This document shows, in pieces, positions 49,175 through 57,830 of a stretch of 59,774 bases of DNA. A program made the translations under genes and the position numbers. How positions within the stretch are numbered: the first letter of the stretch is position 1; the number at the start of each line of letters is the position of its first letter. Under the pieces are notes generated by a model. The model had not been told where the DNA came from, ran no database searches, and saw only the letters and a program-made list of their open reading frames with translations. Location of the stretch: positions 1-59,774 of the forward strand of contig JAADGH010000093.1 of the NCBI GenBank assembly GCA_013152475.1. Direction: 5' to 3'. This stretch comes from Planctomycetota bacterium (GTDB lineage: Bacteria; Planctomycetota; Brocadiia; JAADGH01).

Positions 49175-50050
49175 TCAGCAGGGACGCGCGGTGATATCCA
49201 TGACCGGCCCGGGGAATATCCGGCGCAGGAGGGGTCCGGGCCAGCGATCCTTGTGGGCCATTTGCCCCAAGTGCTTGCGGAGGCGGGGGCAGGACCTTTC
49301 GGCGGCGCGGATCAGCTTTGCATGGTGCGATGGGAAGGCGATCGGGGCGATGAGAAACCGGAAAAAAACAGTGGAGACGCCGGTATCCACATGCGCCGTC
49401 TCGAACCCCGCAGCGCGGAGCCCGGCACGGATGCTTCGGGGGGAAAAGTGGAAGAGGTGATAGGGAACTGCCCATCCCCGCCACCTTATGCCCAGCACTG
49501 TGGCATTGTAGCTCCCGCAGTTCACCACGCGGATGACAAGAACGCCGTCCGGCTTGAGCCATCGGCGGCACCGCCGCAGCACCGTCCCCGGCTGGGGCAA
49601 ATGCTCCAGCGCATCCCAGAAGGTGATGGCATCGAATGTGCCCTCCGGGAAGTCTGCATCGGTGGCGCTTTCGGCGATCACCTCGACGCCGTGCCGCCGG
49701 CGTGCTTCCTCGGCGGCCCAGGGGGAGACCTCGATCCCCTTCACCTGCCATCCGCGTTGTGCGGCCTCGGCGAGGAACCCGCCCGTGCCGCAGCCGATGT
49801 CGAGGAGGACGCCGGCCGACGTGAACCGCTCGACCCAGGCCACTCGCTTGGGGGCCGACCTCGCGGCCAATTGCTGCGTCTCCACGTACTTGCTGGCGAA
49901 GTAGCTCTTGTCGTAGAGCTCCCGCATGTCCGCATCGGTCGGGGGAGGGTGGAGCATACCGACACCGCAGTCGCGGCACCGAACGAGCCGCCACTCCCGG
50001 ATGTGCTTCCACGGATGGACATGGAAGGAGCCGCAGAGATTGCAGGTCAT
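49175..50050 (-). CDS. class I SAM-dependent methyltransferase with N-terminal zinc-ribbon-like Cys motif
   Basis: 291 residues. The N-terminus MTCNLCGSFHVH with VRCRDCGVGMLHPPPTDADM is a CxxC...CxxC metal-binding module. YDKSYFASKYV leads to the methyltransferase domain: GVLLDIGCGTGGFLAEAAQRG (motif I), VKGIEVSPWAAEEAR (motif II, acidic Glu), FDAITFWDALEHLPQPGTVL (motif IV) and RRWLKPDGVLVIRVVN. This is the combination seen in many glycan- or lipid-linked methyltransferases located next to glycosyltransferases. Its ATG overlaps the stop of the GT2 gene by 4 bases (ATGA), so the two are translationally coupled and probably modify the same glycan or lipid. Last gene of its operon. Confidence 0.87.
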   Translation of the reverse strand: MTCNLCGSFHVHPWKHIREWRLVRCRDCGVGMLHPPPTDADMRELYDKSYFASKYVETQQLAARSAPKRVAWVERFTSAGVLLDIGCGTGGFLAEAAQRGWQVKGIEVSPWAAEEARRRHGVEVIAESATDADFPEGTFDAITFWDALEHLPQPGTVLRRCRRWLKPDGVLVIRVVNCGSYNATVLGIRWRGWAVPYHLFHFSPRSIRAGLRAAGFETAHVDTGVSTVFFRFLIAPIAFPSHHAKLIRAAERSCPRLRKHLGQMAHKDRWPGPLLRRIFPGPVMDITARPC

Positions 50051-51204
50051 GTTTCTGTATCCGCCTGATTTGAGACCTGGCGGAGCTTCAGTCGGCCGAC
50101 CAGATACCCGAACCCCGAGAGCAGTCGCCAGCAGAGGGCATAGAGGAAGACGGCCGGGACCATGGTGATCGGGTCGCGCTCACGGATCGTGTGTCGCACG
50201 CTCCGGAGCGCCACGTGAAGCAGGTGCAGTGTGAACCCGACGACCACCGACCACGAGAAGAGGATGTGCAGATCGGCCCGAATCGCAAGCGCGCCGACGA
50301 AGAAGATGCCGAGGTGCATGAACGCCATGGGCGCCTCGACGCCGCGCAGCCTGGCCTTGAAGGTGAAGCTGACCGCCACGAGCGCCGCGTATCCTGCACA
50401 GGCCACCCACGGGCAACAGAAGATGAGCGGGATCAGGAGGAACGCAATAAGGGTGGCGAGGAACGTCCGCGTCTCCAGGCCGTCGTAGCCGTAGTCGCGG
50501 TAGAGCTTCGCCGCCGCGCCGCCGTACTGCATGGCCTTCTTGAGGAGGACGGACTTGAGGCTGCGCTGGTGGGAGGAGAAGACGTAGCGGATGCGGGCCT
50601 CGCCGCTGATCATAATCTTGTAGCCGGCCTTTTTCATGTCCATGGACAGGGCCGTGTCCTCTCCGGCCACGAAGTAGGACTTGTCGTCGAAATACCCCAG
50701 CTCGCGGATGACGCTGCCGCGGTAGGCGTCGCACTTGTCCCGGAAGAACGACGTCTCGACAAGTTTCCCGGTCGGGTTGAGGAACTGCTGCGGGGCGATG
50801 GAGTCGAAGAGCTTCTCCGAGAAGGTGAGCTTCGACCGGTCGGCGATGAACCGCTGCGAGACCACGGCGCCGACCTTCGGGTCGCTGAAAGGCGCGACCA
50901 TCTGGCCGACCCATTGCTCCGTTTCCGGGATGCAGTCGGCGTGGAGCACCATGAGGATCTCGCCCTTTGCCTCTTTCAAACCGACGTTCATGCCTCGGGC
51001 GAGGCCGAGGTTCTGCTCGTTGATGATCTGCTTCACGCCCTCGAAGCCGCCGACGATCTCCGCCGTCCGGTCGGTGGAGTGGTCGTTGACGACGAGGATT
51101 TCCTTCGGTTCGTAGGCCTGCCTCAGGAGCGCCTCGAGCACGTCGGCGATGGTTTCTTCTTCGTTGTGTGCGGGAACGACGATGGAAACGAGATCAGCCA
51201 ACAC
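50047..51204 (-). CDS. membrane glycosyltransferase family 2
   Basis: 385 residues from GTG 51204 (AGGAAG close upstream; TTG 51201 also possible). GT-A fold at about 1-235: VSIVVPAHNEEETIADVLEA, EILVVNDHSTDRTAEIV, LGLARGMNVGLKEAKGEILM, VLHADCIPETEQWVGQM (DxD-like HAD), FVAGEDTALSMDMKKAGYK (ED acceptor motif) and SSHQRSLKSVLLKKAMQYGG, a QxxRW-like site. Four or so membrane helices follow (LATLIAFLLIPLIFCCPWVA, YAALVAVSFTF, MHLGIFFVGALAIRADLHIL, VPAVFLYALCWRLLSGFGYL). It transfers a sugar to a lipid or glycan at the inner membrane face. Located between the peptidase/TPR gene (17 bases) and the methyltransferase (4-base overlap). Confidence 0.9.
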   Translation of the reverse strand: MLADLVSIVVPAHNEEETIADVLEALLRQAYEPKEILVVNDHSTDRTAEIVGGFEGVKQIINEQNLGLARGMNVGLKEAKGEILMVLHADCIPETEQWVGQMVAPFSDPKVGAVVSQRFIADRSKLTFSEKLFDSIAPQQFLNPTGKLVETSFFRDKCDAYRGSVIRELGYFDDKSYFVAGEDTALSMDMKKAGYKIMISGEARIRYVFSSHQRSLKSVLLKKAMQYGGAAAKLYRDYGYDGLETRTFLATLIAFLLIPLIFCCPWVACAGYAALVAVSFTFKARLRGVEAPMAFMHLGIFFVGALAIRADLHILFSWSVVVGFTLHLLHVALRSVRHTIRERDPITMVPAVFLYALCWRLLSGFGYLVGRLKLRQVSNQADTET

Positions 51205-51221
51205 ACTTCCTCGTATCTCTA

Positions 51222-52796
51222 TCAGGGCTTCGCCAAGCGCTCGCCGTACAGGGCCTTCTGAACCAAGGCGATCCGCGCCCGCTCGCGGGCGAGGGCCTTC
51301 TTCCTCCCCAGTTTCTCATATGTCCCGGCAAGCAGGGAACGAGCAAGCAGATCGAACGGGTTGAGCCGCACGGCCTGCTCGAAGCACTTCGCTGCCTTCT
51401 CATATTTCTTCTGGTTGGCATACACCCGCCCGAGGTTGACATACGTGACCTGGAAGCCGGGATAGTATCCCTTGACGCGAAGCAGGATGTCCTCCGCCTT
51501 GTCCAGCTTGCGCTGCGAGATCAGGACGAAGGCCACGCGGTTGGAGATGAACCGGGAGAGGGTATCACTTGCATCAATCGCCTTTTCGTATTCGACGGTG
51601 GCCGCATCGAGGTGGCCTTCCTGGACCAGCAGGTCGCCGATGAGAACCAGGTCCCCCGCCTTTTTGTTCACCTCGCCGGCGAGGTCGTGCTGCGACGGCT
51701 CCATGCCGGTCTTGATCGCCGGCGGCAGGACCTTGAGTCCCGGCACGACAACCAGTTTCTGCTTCTTGACCCACGCGAGCCATTGGTCACGGAACATACT
51801 GAACGGCGTCCCGGTCACGCCGGAGATCGCCTTGGCGACGTCCCGCGTGCCCCGCGAACGATCCAGTATCTTCCCAAGGGCATCGGGACCGTACTGCTGG
51901 AAGAGGTAATGGACCACTGTCCGCGCCTCGGCGTAGGCGAGGGCGGCGTCGTAGTGGTTCAACCTGGCCAGGGTCGGGTGCATCTGCTCGAAGGAGATGA
52001 GGTAGTCCCGTTTCAGCCCCTCGGCCAGGACCGACGCGGAGAGGGGGGAGAGGTCGAAGCTGCGCGGGGCGCGCCAGCGTTTCTCCTCGAACTTGGCGAT
52101 GCCCTCGTGGAGCCAGACGGGGACGGCGTTCGCCGTTTTTTTGATAATCACGAAATGGCTGTATTCGTGGCAGAGCGTGTCCAACCAGGGGTAGCCGTTC
52201 ATGATGACGCGCGGCGACGTGATCATGACCCGGTTCGAGTGGCAGATGCCGATGACGCCGGATTTTTCGACGTTCTCAAACGTCAACGTGGACGCCTTGC
52301 AGAAGGAGGCGGCGTCGGGATAGACCTCGACAATCACCTTGTTCTTGGGGAAGCAGCCGAGGTCCGCGCCGACGGCGGCGTAGGCCTTTTCGAGGGTGTC
52401 GAGGGCGTAGTGGGAGAGAATTTCGTCCTTCGGGGTGTACCGAAAGATAAAGTGTTCGCTTTCGGTTTCGCGAAAGTTCTTCGCCACGGCATAGACGGCC
52501 TCCACCAGCCCGGTGAATTCCCTGACGGCGGCGGGACAGCCCTTCTCGGGAAGGGACCGGACGAGTTTTCGGGCCTCGCCATACCTGCCCTCGTAGTAGG
52601 CGAGCATCGCGCGGAAGTAAATCGTGTCCGGGTCGGACCGGCCTTCGAACTTCCTCGCCGCCTGCCGGGCCTTGTCCATCTGCCAGTTGCGCAGGTCGCG
52701 GAAGGCGCTCTGCAGCGCCGGGGCCATCTCGGCGGCCGGGCACCACCTGCCGAGAAGAATGAACGCAATAATGAAAATCGAAAGGCGTCGTTTCAC
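51222..52796 (-). CDS. exported peptidase-MA-like metalloprotease with TPR repeats
   Basis: 524 residues from GTG 52796, overlapping the upstream stop by 4 bases (GTGA). Signal peptide RLSIFIIAFILLGRWCPAAE. A short TPR-like region at about 30-105 (IYFRAMLAYYEGRYGEARKL). Gluzincin-type catalytic core: WLDTLCHEYSHFVIIKK with His210, Glu211 and His214, followed by VPVWLHEGIAKFEEKRW, where the second HEG supplies the third ligand Glu. C-terminal TPRs at about 385-505 (VGDLLVQEGHLDAATVEYEK, VNLGRVYANQKKYEKAAKCF). Peptidase MA proteins with TPRs are common in PVC and Deltaproteobacteria genomes; substrates are unknown. Translationally coupled to the DUF4175-like gene. Confidence 0.87.
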   Translation of the reverse strand: MKRRLSIFIIAFILLGRWCPAAEMAPALQSAFRDLRNWQMDKARQAARKFEGRSDPDTIYFRAMLAYYEGRYGEARKLVRSLPEKGCPAAVREFTGLVEAVYAVAKNFRETESEHFIFRYTPKDEILSHYALDTLEKAYAAVGADLGCFPKNKVIVEVYPDAASFCKASTLTFENVEKSGVIGICHSNRVMITSPRVIMNGYPWLDTLCHEYSHFVIIKKTANAVPVWLHEGIAKFEEKRWRAPRSFDLSPLSASVLAEGLKRDYLISFEQMHPTLARLNHYDAALAYAEARTVVHYLFQQYGPDALGKILDRSRGTRDVAKAISGVTGTPFSMFRDQWLAWVKKQKLVVVPGLKVLPPAIKTGMEPSQHDLAGEVNKKAGDLVLIGDLLVQEGHLDAATVEYEKAIDASDTLSRFISNRVAFVLISQRKLDKAEDILLRVKGYYPGFQVTYVNLGRVYANQKKYEKAAKCFEQAVRLNPFDLLARSLLAGTYEKLGRKKALARERARIALVQKALYGERLAKP

Positions 52797-55700
52797 TGGT
52801 CCAGCAGTTTCTTGTAATAGTCCTCGTTCAGCTTCCGGTATGGCTCGGGGGCCGGCCCCTTCATCGCTTTCAGAATCTCCTCGCGAAACTCCTTGGGCAC
52901 CTTGTAATCGTCCGGCGAGGGCAGCTTCACCCTCTCGGTGCGAACCCCCATCATCCCCGGCCCCCGGCCCATCCGGGGCATCCCCTGCGGCCGGGGCATC
53001 TTCATCCCCTCGCCCATCATCCCCTTGGCGATCCGCTGCTGGGCCTCCTTGAGGCGGCCCTTCGCCTTTTCGAGCTGGAACACGGCCTCGCGCTCGTCGG
53101 TCACCGCGCTGCCGGGGCGCTCGCCGTCCAGCTTCGATTGCGCCCCCTGCATGCGGCCCATCGCCTCGCCCACGTCCTGGCCCAGGTCGTCCTTGAGGAA
53201 GGGCGACTGCCGCTGCATCTCCCCCATCTTCTGGCGCAGCTCCCGGGTCTTCTCCATGATGCCGCGCTGCCGCTTCGAGAACTGTTTCATCGATTCGCGC
53301 TCGGGCGTCGTGAACTTCGAGCGCTGGTAGTTTTCCAGTTGCGCCCGCATTTTCTCCAGGTCTTGAACCATCCTGGTCGTCTCTTCATACGCCTCCCCGA
53401 CCTGCTTCTCCACGTCGTCCCGGCAGGCCGGGCCGTCGGTCTCCTTGGGTGGGGGCTGGACGCGGCTTTGCCAGTAGCTGAATCTCGACGCCACCTGCAT
53501 GGCCAGATTCCACGACTCCTGCACGTCCCGGACGGAGAGCATGTCTTTGAGCTGGTTGAGGCGCTCGCGGATGTTCGGCACGTCGCGCATGAGGCCGGCC
53601 AGCCCCTGAGCGCTCCTCGTATCCCGAAGAAACTCGCGCAGGTCGTCCATCTCCTTGTTCATCCGCTTGATCTCGTCTCGGACCTTGCCGCCGCGAAGCT
53701 TCGTACCGAGCGGGCCGAACATGCGGCCGAGGGTGCCCATGCGCTCGGCAATATGGCGCCGCTCTTCGTCCTTCATGTAGTATTCCTTCACGGCTCGGTC
53801 GCCGCCGAGGGCCGAGTCCGCTCCCTTGACATGCCCCTTGATCTTTTCCAAGCGCTTGAGCTGCTTCTCGAAGAAGTCGCGCATCTTGTCGTCAAGTTGC
53901 TCGTGGGTGCGCTGCTGGACGGCCTTCTTGACCTTCTTCGTCTCTTTCAGCAGCCCCGTCTCGGCCTGGGCCAGGGCGTCGAGCTCCGTCATCATGTCGT
54001 TCATCTTGCTCAGCATACCGCCATAGGCCGTCTTGCCGAACATCTCGTCGGCGTTCGCGAAGGAGGCGTTCATGGCCTCGAGCGCGGCCATCATCTCCCG
54101 AGCGAGGCGCATGGCCTCTTTGCGGTCGCCCCGGGCAAGCGCTTCGCGCAGTTTCTGAAGGAGGTCGCCGGGGGACTTCATGGCATCGGGGTTCATGTAG
54201 GCGCCGATCTGCGTCTCCCTCATGGTCTTGGCCATCTCCGCGGCGATCTTCCGGAGCATCTGGTCGATCCGGTCGGTCAGCGCCTGGAGCTCCTTCATCG
54301 ACGCGGCGTCGCCTTTTTTCAGTTTGTCGAGGAGCTCGGCGAGGGAGCCCTTGGCGTCGGCCAGCTTCTTCAGGTCGGCCCGGATGTTGTCGCGCCGCTG
54401 TTTTGCGAGGAGCGCATGGAGGATCAGGATGTCTTTCTCCACGATCTTGATCTGCTCGTGCTGGGTCAGGGCAAGGCGGCTCAGGACGGAATCCGGCATT
54501 TTTTCGCCTTTACGAAGTTTCATCAGCAGGAACCCGCAGCGCCTTCGGGCCTTCGAGATGTCGAGCAGCCCCTTGTGCATGTCCTCCAGGGCGTAGACGA
54601 CGGCGTAGTTCGCGAGGGGGTCGTCCCGCAGGCCGGCGAGGATGTCGCCGAAGAGATCGAGCACGGCGAACATGCTGTCGCGCACCGTGTTTTCGATGAG
54701 GAGGATGTCGTCCTTCGTCCGCCTGGCGTCTCCGTCCAGCGGCCGCGTGAGGTCGGAGGCGAGGAGGTGGAGCATCCGTTTCAGGAGCTTCTCCTGTTTT
54801 TCGATGAGCTCCTCGTGCCGGCGTCGCGCGTTCTGGATGGTGATATGGCGCTCTTCGCTTCGGCCCACGTTGGGCCCGGAGACCGCATCGTTGTCTTTCG
54901 CTTCGACGAAAAACGTCAGCTCCTGGACCTCCTCCAGGTCCAGCGCGGCAAGCGGCCACGGGTAGGTGTCTTTGTGGCTCCTCGGTCGCGACGAGAGGGA
55001 GGCGAGCCGGATGCGCTTCTCGGCGGCGCCGAATCGAACGACGAGGTCGACCTCGGTCAGGCCGAAGTCGTCCGCTGCGGTGTAGTCCACGGAGATCGTG
55101 TCTTGCTCCGTCGCGGTGATGTTCTCGGCCGGCCAGACCAGATCCACCTCCGGCGCTTCGTCCGGCTGCACGGCAATCTCACGCTTCGCGGGGTCCAGGA
55201 AGGTTGTTCCGTCCGCACGGGTCAATTCGAACTGATAGAAACCGGCCCCGGTTACCGAGACACGTCCCCTCATCCCCGCGTCGGGCGTGAGGGTCATGGG
55301 GACCCGGTCCGTTCCATGGATCAGGAGGTCCGCCGCCTTGACCGGCTCCGACGTCCTGGCGGAGATGTGGACCTCGCTCCCCGGCAAGGCCCGGATCGCG
55401 CCGCCGCTGTTCCGAACGATCTTGGGTTCCAGTCCCGTATACGCCGGGTAGAAGTACTGGAGGGTGATGTCGCCGATGGCCATCCTTCCCCGGGGCGCCG
55501 GCGCGGCGGCTTCCGTCTTGGGAAGGGAGGGGTGGAACAGCCCTCTTAGCAGGGAGCTGAACCGCGCTGGCGACGTCCCGATGACACAAGCCGCCGCGAG
55601 GAGGCACACGCCGAAGAGGATGCCGCTGCGTGCGATGTCCTTCCCGCCTTCCATCGCCTCCGGGCGTACCCCCGTCATGCCCTTCTCCGCGTCGGTGACG

Positions 55701-56083
55701 AGGGCGTCGATCAGCGTGCCGGAGAAATAGCCCTCCGTTGCGCCCAGGCCCTTTGCCCGCTGGAGCTGGACCGCGCTGATGAGCCGGCTCCGGAGCTGGG
55801 GGTAGTGCGCCTCCACCTGCAGCGCGAGGGAGTCGTCGCTGTGGTGGGAGACAAGCGCCAGGAGGAGCCGCATCACGGCGATGGCAAGCGCCGCCAGCGC
55901 GACGGTCATAAACACCACACGCGCCGGGCCAACCGTCGTTACCCACGGCCTCATGGCGGCGGCGGCGATCCCGACCAGGAGAAGCACGCTGGCCAGGAGC
56001 ATGACCGCCGACCCGACGGCGGTCAGCCTTCTCCGCCGCCGGACGGCGTGGAGAAGGTTTCGGATTTGCGAAGAAGAGGACAA
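52793..56083 (-). CDS. DUF4175-like giant membrane/coiled-coil protein
   Basis: 1096 residues from TTG 56083 (AAGGGA upstream). Two N-terminal membrane helices (VMLLASVLLLVGIAAAAMRP; VVFMTVALAALAIAVMRLLL) and a third near 155-172 (LFGVCLLAAACVIGTS). Residues 200-430 form Ig-like beta domains (QYFYPAYTGLEPKIVRNSGG, LPGSEVHISARTSEPVKAAD, EVDLVWPAENITATEQDTIS). From about 430 to 1080 it is mostly charged helix and coiled coil (RHEELIEKQEKLLKRMLHLL, KMRDFFEKQLKRLEKIKGHV, ERESMKQFSKRQRGIMEKTR), with a Met/Gly/Pro-rich segment near 1035-1065. This architecture matches the DUF4175 family, usually beside BatA/MoxR-type genes; those are absent here. Function unknown. First gene of the overlapping minus-strand operon. 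Confidence 0.8.
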   Translation of the reverse strand: MSSSSQIRNLLHAVRRRRRLTAVGSAVMLLASVLLLVGIAAAAMRPWVTTVGPARVVFMTVALAALAIAVMRLLLALVSHHSDDSLALQVEAHYPQLRSRLISAVQLQRAKGLGATEGYFSGTLIDALVTDAEKGMTGVRPEAMEGGKDIARSGILFGVCLLAAACVIGTSPARFSSLLRGLFHPSLPKTEAAAPAPRGRMAIGDITLQYFYPAYTGLEPKIVRNSGGAIRALPGSEVHISARTSEPVKAADLLIHGTDRVPMTLTPDAGMRGRVSVTGAGFYQFELTRADGTTFLDPAKREIAVQPDEAPEVDLVWPAENITATEQDTISVDYTAADDFGLTEVDLVVRFGAAEKRIRLASLSSRPRSHKDTYPWPLAALDLEEVQELTFFVEAKDNDAVSGPNVGRSEERHITIQNARRRHEELIEKQEKLLKRMLHLLASDLTRPLDGDARRTKDDILLIENTVRDSMFAVLDLFGDILAGLRDDPLANYAVVYALEDMHKGLLDISKARRRCGFLLMKLRKGEKMPDSVLSRLALTQHEQIKIVEKDILILHALLAKQRRDNIRADLKKLADAKGSLAELLDKLKKGDAASMKELQALTDRIDQMLRKIAAEMAKTMRETQIGAYMNPDAMKSPGDLLQKLREALARGDRKEAMRLAREMMAALEAMNASFANADEMFGKTAYGGMLSKMNDMMTELDALAQAETGLLKETKKVKKAVQQRTHEQLDDKMRDFFEKQLKRLEKIKGHVKGADSALGGDRAVKEYYMKDEERRHIAERMGTLGRMFGPLGTKLRGGKVRDEIKRMNKEMDDLREFLRDTRSAQGLAGLMRDVPNIRERLNQLKDMLSVRDVQESWNLAMQVASRFSYWQSRVQPPPKETDGPACRDDVEKQVGEAYEETTRMVQDLEKMRAQLENYQRSKFTTPERESMKQFSKRQRGIMEKTRELRQKMGEMQRQSPFLKDDLGQDVGEAMGRMQGAQSKLDGERPGSAVTDEREAVFQLEKAKGRLKEAQQRIAKGMMGEGMKMPRPQGMPRMGRGPGMMGVRTERVKLPSPDDYKVPKEFREEILKAMKGPAPEPYRKLNEDYYKKLLDQ

Positions 56084-56322
56084 GTCAGTCCCTTCAGTGA
56101 TTCCAGACAGCGAACGGCGCTTTTCTCTATATTATACATGGCACATCCCGGCAAGTCAATCCAAGTGGTGACGCCGGGAGCCCCTGCGGGAGACCGGACC
56201 CCGCAAGGTGGGTGTGGGCCGCGCATGGGCTTCCCCGGTTCCGGCCTCGCCCGCGTCGCATGGGTGAGCGGTGAAGGGCATGCAAGTTTTCCCAACTGGG
56301 GTCTTGGATTGGGGGAGAAAAT

Positions 56323-56376
56323 GTGGTAAACCATGTGCTGGATTTCACGTTCGAACCGGACCGCAGCAAATGGTAA
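56323..56376 (+). CDS. possible 17-codon leader ORF overlapping the ABC gene start
   Basis: GTG 56323 follows a strong GGGGGAG at a five-base spacing and reads VVNHVLDFTFEPDRSKW before TAA. The stop overlaps the ATG (56370) of the ABC ATPase, which itself has no ribosome site, so translation of the ABC protein could depend on this leader. Too short to be certain; it may just be a chance frame. Confidence 0.3.
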   Translation: MVNHVLDFTFEPDRSKW

Positions 56377-57137
56377 AGGTCGAGCACGTCTACAAGTCGC
56401 AGGACGGAAAGCCCATCCTGACGGACATCACCTTCGAGGCCGAGGCCGAGAAGATCACCGTCTTCATGGGGGAGTCGCGAAGCGGCCGGAATATGCTCTT
56501 CCGGGTCCTGGCGAGACAGGACGAGCCGGATTCGGGGTCCGTCATTATCATGGGCAAGGACATCTACAAGATTTCCGAGAGGGATCTCGACGACCTGCGC
56601 AAGCAGATGGGAATTGTCTTCGAGCAGCCGGCCTTGTGGAGCGATCTGACCGCCGCCGGGAATGTCGCTCGCCTCCTGGAGGAGCATCGGCCGGACCTCG
56701 CCCCGGACGAGATTCAGCGGCGCGTCGATCAGAAGCTCGGCCTGGTCCGCATGAAAGAACGAAAGAACAACAAGCCGTACCAGCTCAGCGGCGGCGAGCA
56801 GCGGCGCGTCTCCATCGCACGCGGCTTGGCCCTCGACCCGCCGCTTCTGCTGTGCGACGAGGTCACCGCCGGGCTCGACCCCCCGCTGGCCCGGCAGGTG
56901 TGCGAGATTCTGAAGGACCTGAACCGCGAGCTGAACGTGACGTGCGTGGTGACAACGCACAACGTGGACACGGCCTTCGCGATAGCGGATAAACTGATCC
57001 TGCTGAAGGCGGCCGACGCGGAGGCCGGCGACGACTGGGAGGGCACGAAGATCATCGCCCAGGGCCCCCTGCAGGAGGTGAAGAAGATCGAGGACGAATA
57101 CATTCAGCGATTTCTCAGCCGACGGGCGGAGTCGTGA
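56370..57137 (+). CDS. ABC transporter ATP-binding protein with altered Walker A (MlaF-like)
   Basis: 255 residues from ATG 56370. Signature LSGGEQRRVSIARGLALDPP, Walker B LLLCDEVTAGLDPP and H-loop VTTHNVDTAF are all normal, and FEQPALWSDLTAAGNV gives the Q-loop. But Walker A reads VFMGESRSGRNMLFRVLA, where the usual pattern is GxSGSGKSTL: the P-loop Lys is Arg and Ser/Thr is Asn. That normally abolishes or strongly lowers ATP hydrolysis. The family likeness is to MlaF-type lipid-transport ATPases. No permease or MlaE/MlaD gene is nearby. Followed 51 bases later by ndk. Confidence 0.8.
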   Translation: MVKVEHVYKSQDGKPILTDITFEAEAEKITVFMGESRSGRNMLFRVLARQDEPDSGSVIIMGKDIYKISERDLDDLRKQMGIVFEQPALWSDLTAAGNVARLLEEHRPDLAPDEIQRRVDQKLGLVRMKERKNNKPYQLSGGEQRRVSIARGLALDPPLLLCDEVTAGLDPPLARQVCEILKDLNRELNVTCVVTTHNVDTAFAIADKLILLKAADAEAGDDWEGTKIIAQGPLQEVKKIEDEYIQRFLSRRAES

Positions 57138-57188
57138 GGCAGGATATGAACCCACGGTACAAACCATTCACTTGGAGGATATCGAAAC

Positions 57189-57746
57189 GTGATTGAGGAG
57201 ACCCTGATACTGATCAAGCCGGACGGTGTGGCCCGCTCGCTCACGGGCAACGTCCTCACCGAGCTGGCCAAGCTCGACTTCGAGATCGTCGGCGCGAAGG
57301 TCCTTCGCGTCAACCGGTCCCTTGCCGAGAAACACTACGACAATCTAAAGGACACGCCCTTCTTCCGCGGCGTGGTGCGATACGTTATGGGGGAGTTCCA
57401 CCGCAAGGACCGCGTCATCGCCTTCGTCTATCGCGGCGAGAACGCCATCCAGCGCATCCGCGACCTCATCGGCGCCACCGATCCGAACAAGGCCGATCCC
57501 ATCACCATCCGTGGGAAGTACGGTCGCATCCGCGTGGTGGACGGCGTGGAGATCTTTGAGAACGTCGTCCATGCCTCAGCCGATGCCAAGGATGCCGAGC
57601 GCGAGATCAGCCTTTGGTTTGCCGAGAACGAGATCGTTCGCTCCAAAGAATCGCGCAGAGACGCGAAGGCAAGACGCACGAAGGCCAAGGCAAAAAAGAA
57701 AGCCGCGAAAAAGAAAACCACCAAGGCCAAGAAAGCAAAGAAATAG
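57189..57746 (+). CDS. ndk: nucleoside diphosphate kinase with a Lys/Ala-rich C-terminal tail
   Basis: 185 residues from GTG 57189 (TTGGAGG upstream). The first 148 residues are a normal NDK: EETLILIKPDGVARSLTGNV, ELAKLDFEIVGAKVLRVNRS, MGEFHRKDRVIAFVYRGENA, IRDLIGATDPNKADPITIRG and IFENVVHASADAKDAEREIS, with the phospho-histidine at His128. It makes NTPs from NDPs in the cytoplasm. Residues 150-185 are an appended tail almost wholly Lys, Ala, Arg and Thr (KARRTKAKAKKKAAKKKTTK), like histone H1 or bacterial HU-tail sequences. The usual length is about 140. The tail suggests nucleic-acid or polyanion binding. Confidence 0.92.
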   Translation: MIEETLILIKPDGVARSLTGNVLTELAKLDFEIVGAKVLRVNRSLAEKHYDNLKDTPFFRGVVRYVMGEFHRKDRVIAFVYRGENAIQRIRDLIGATDPNKADPITIRGKYGRIRVVDGVEIFENVVHASADAKDAEREISLWFAENEIVRSKESRRDAKARRTKAKAKKKAAKKKTTKAKKAKK

Positions 57747-57830
57747 GGAGAATTTTGCCATCCCTTTTTCTGTCAACGGGCGCTCGTACCCTTTTAGCGC
57801 AGTCCGTGGGGTAACAGGAGCGAAGGCCGA

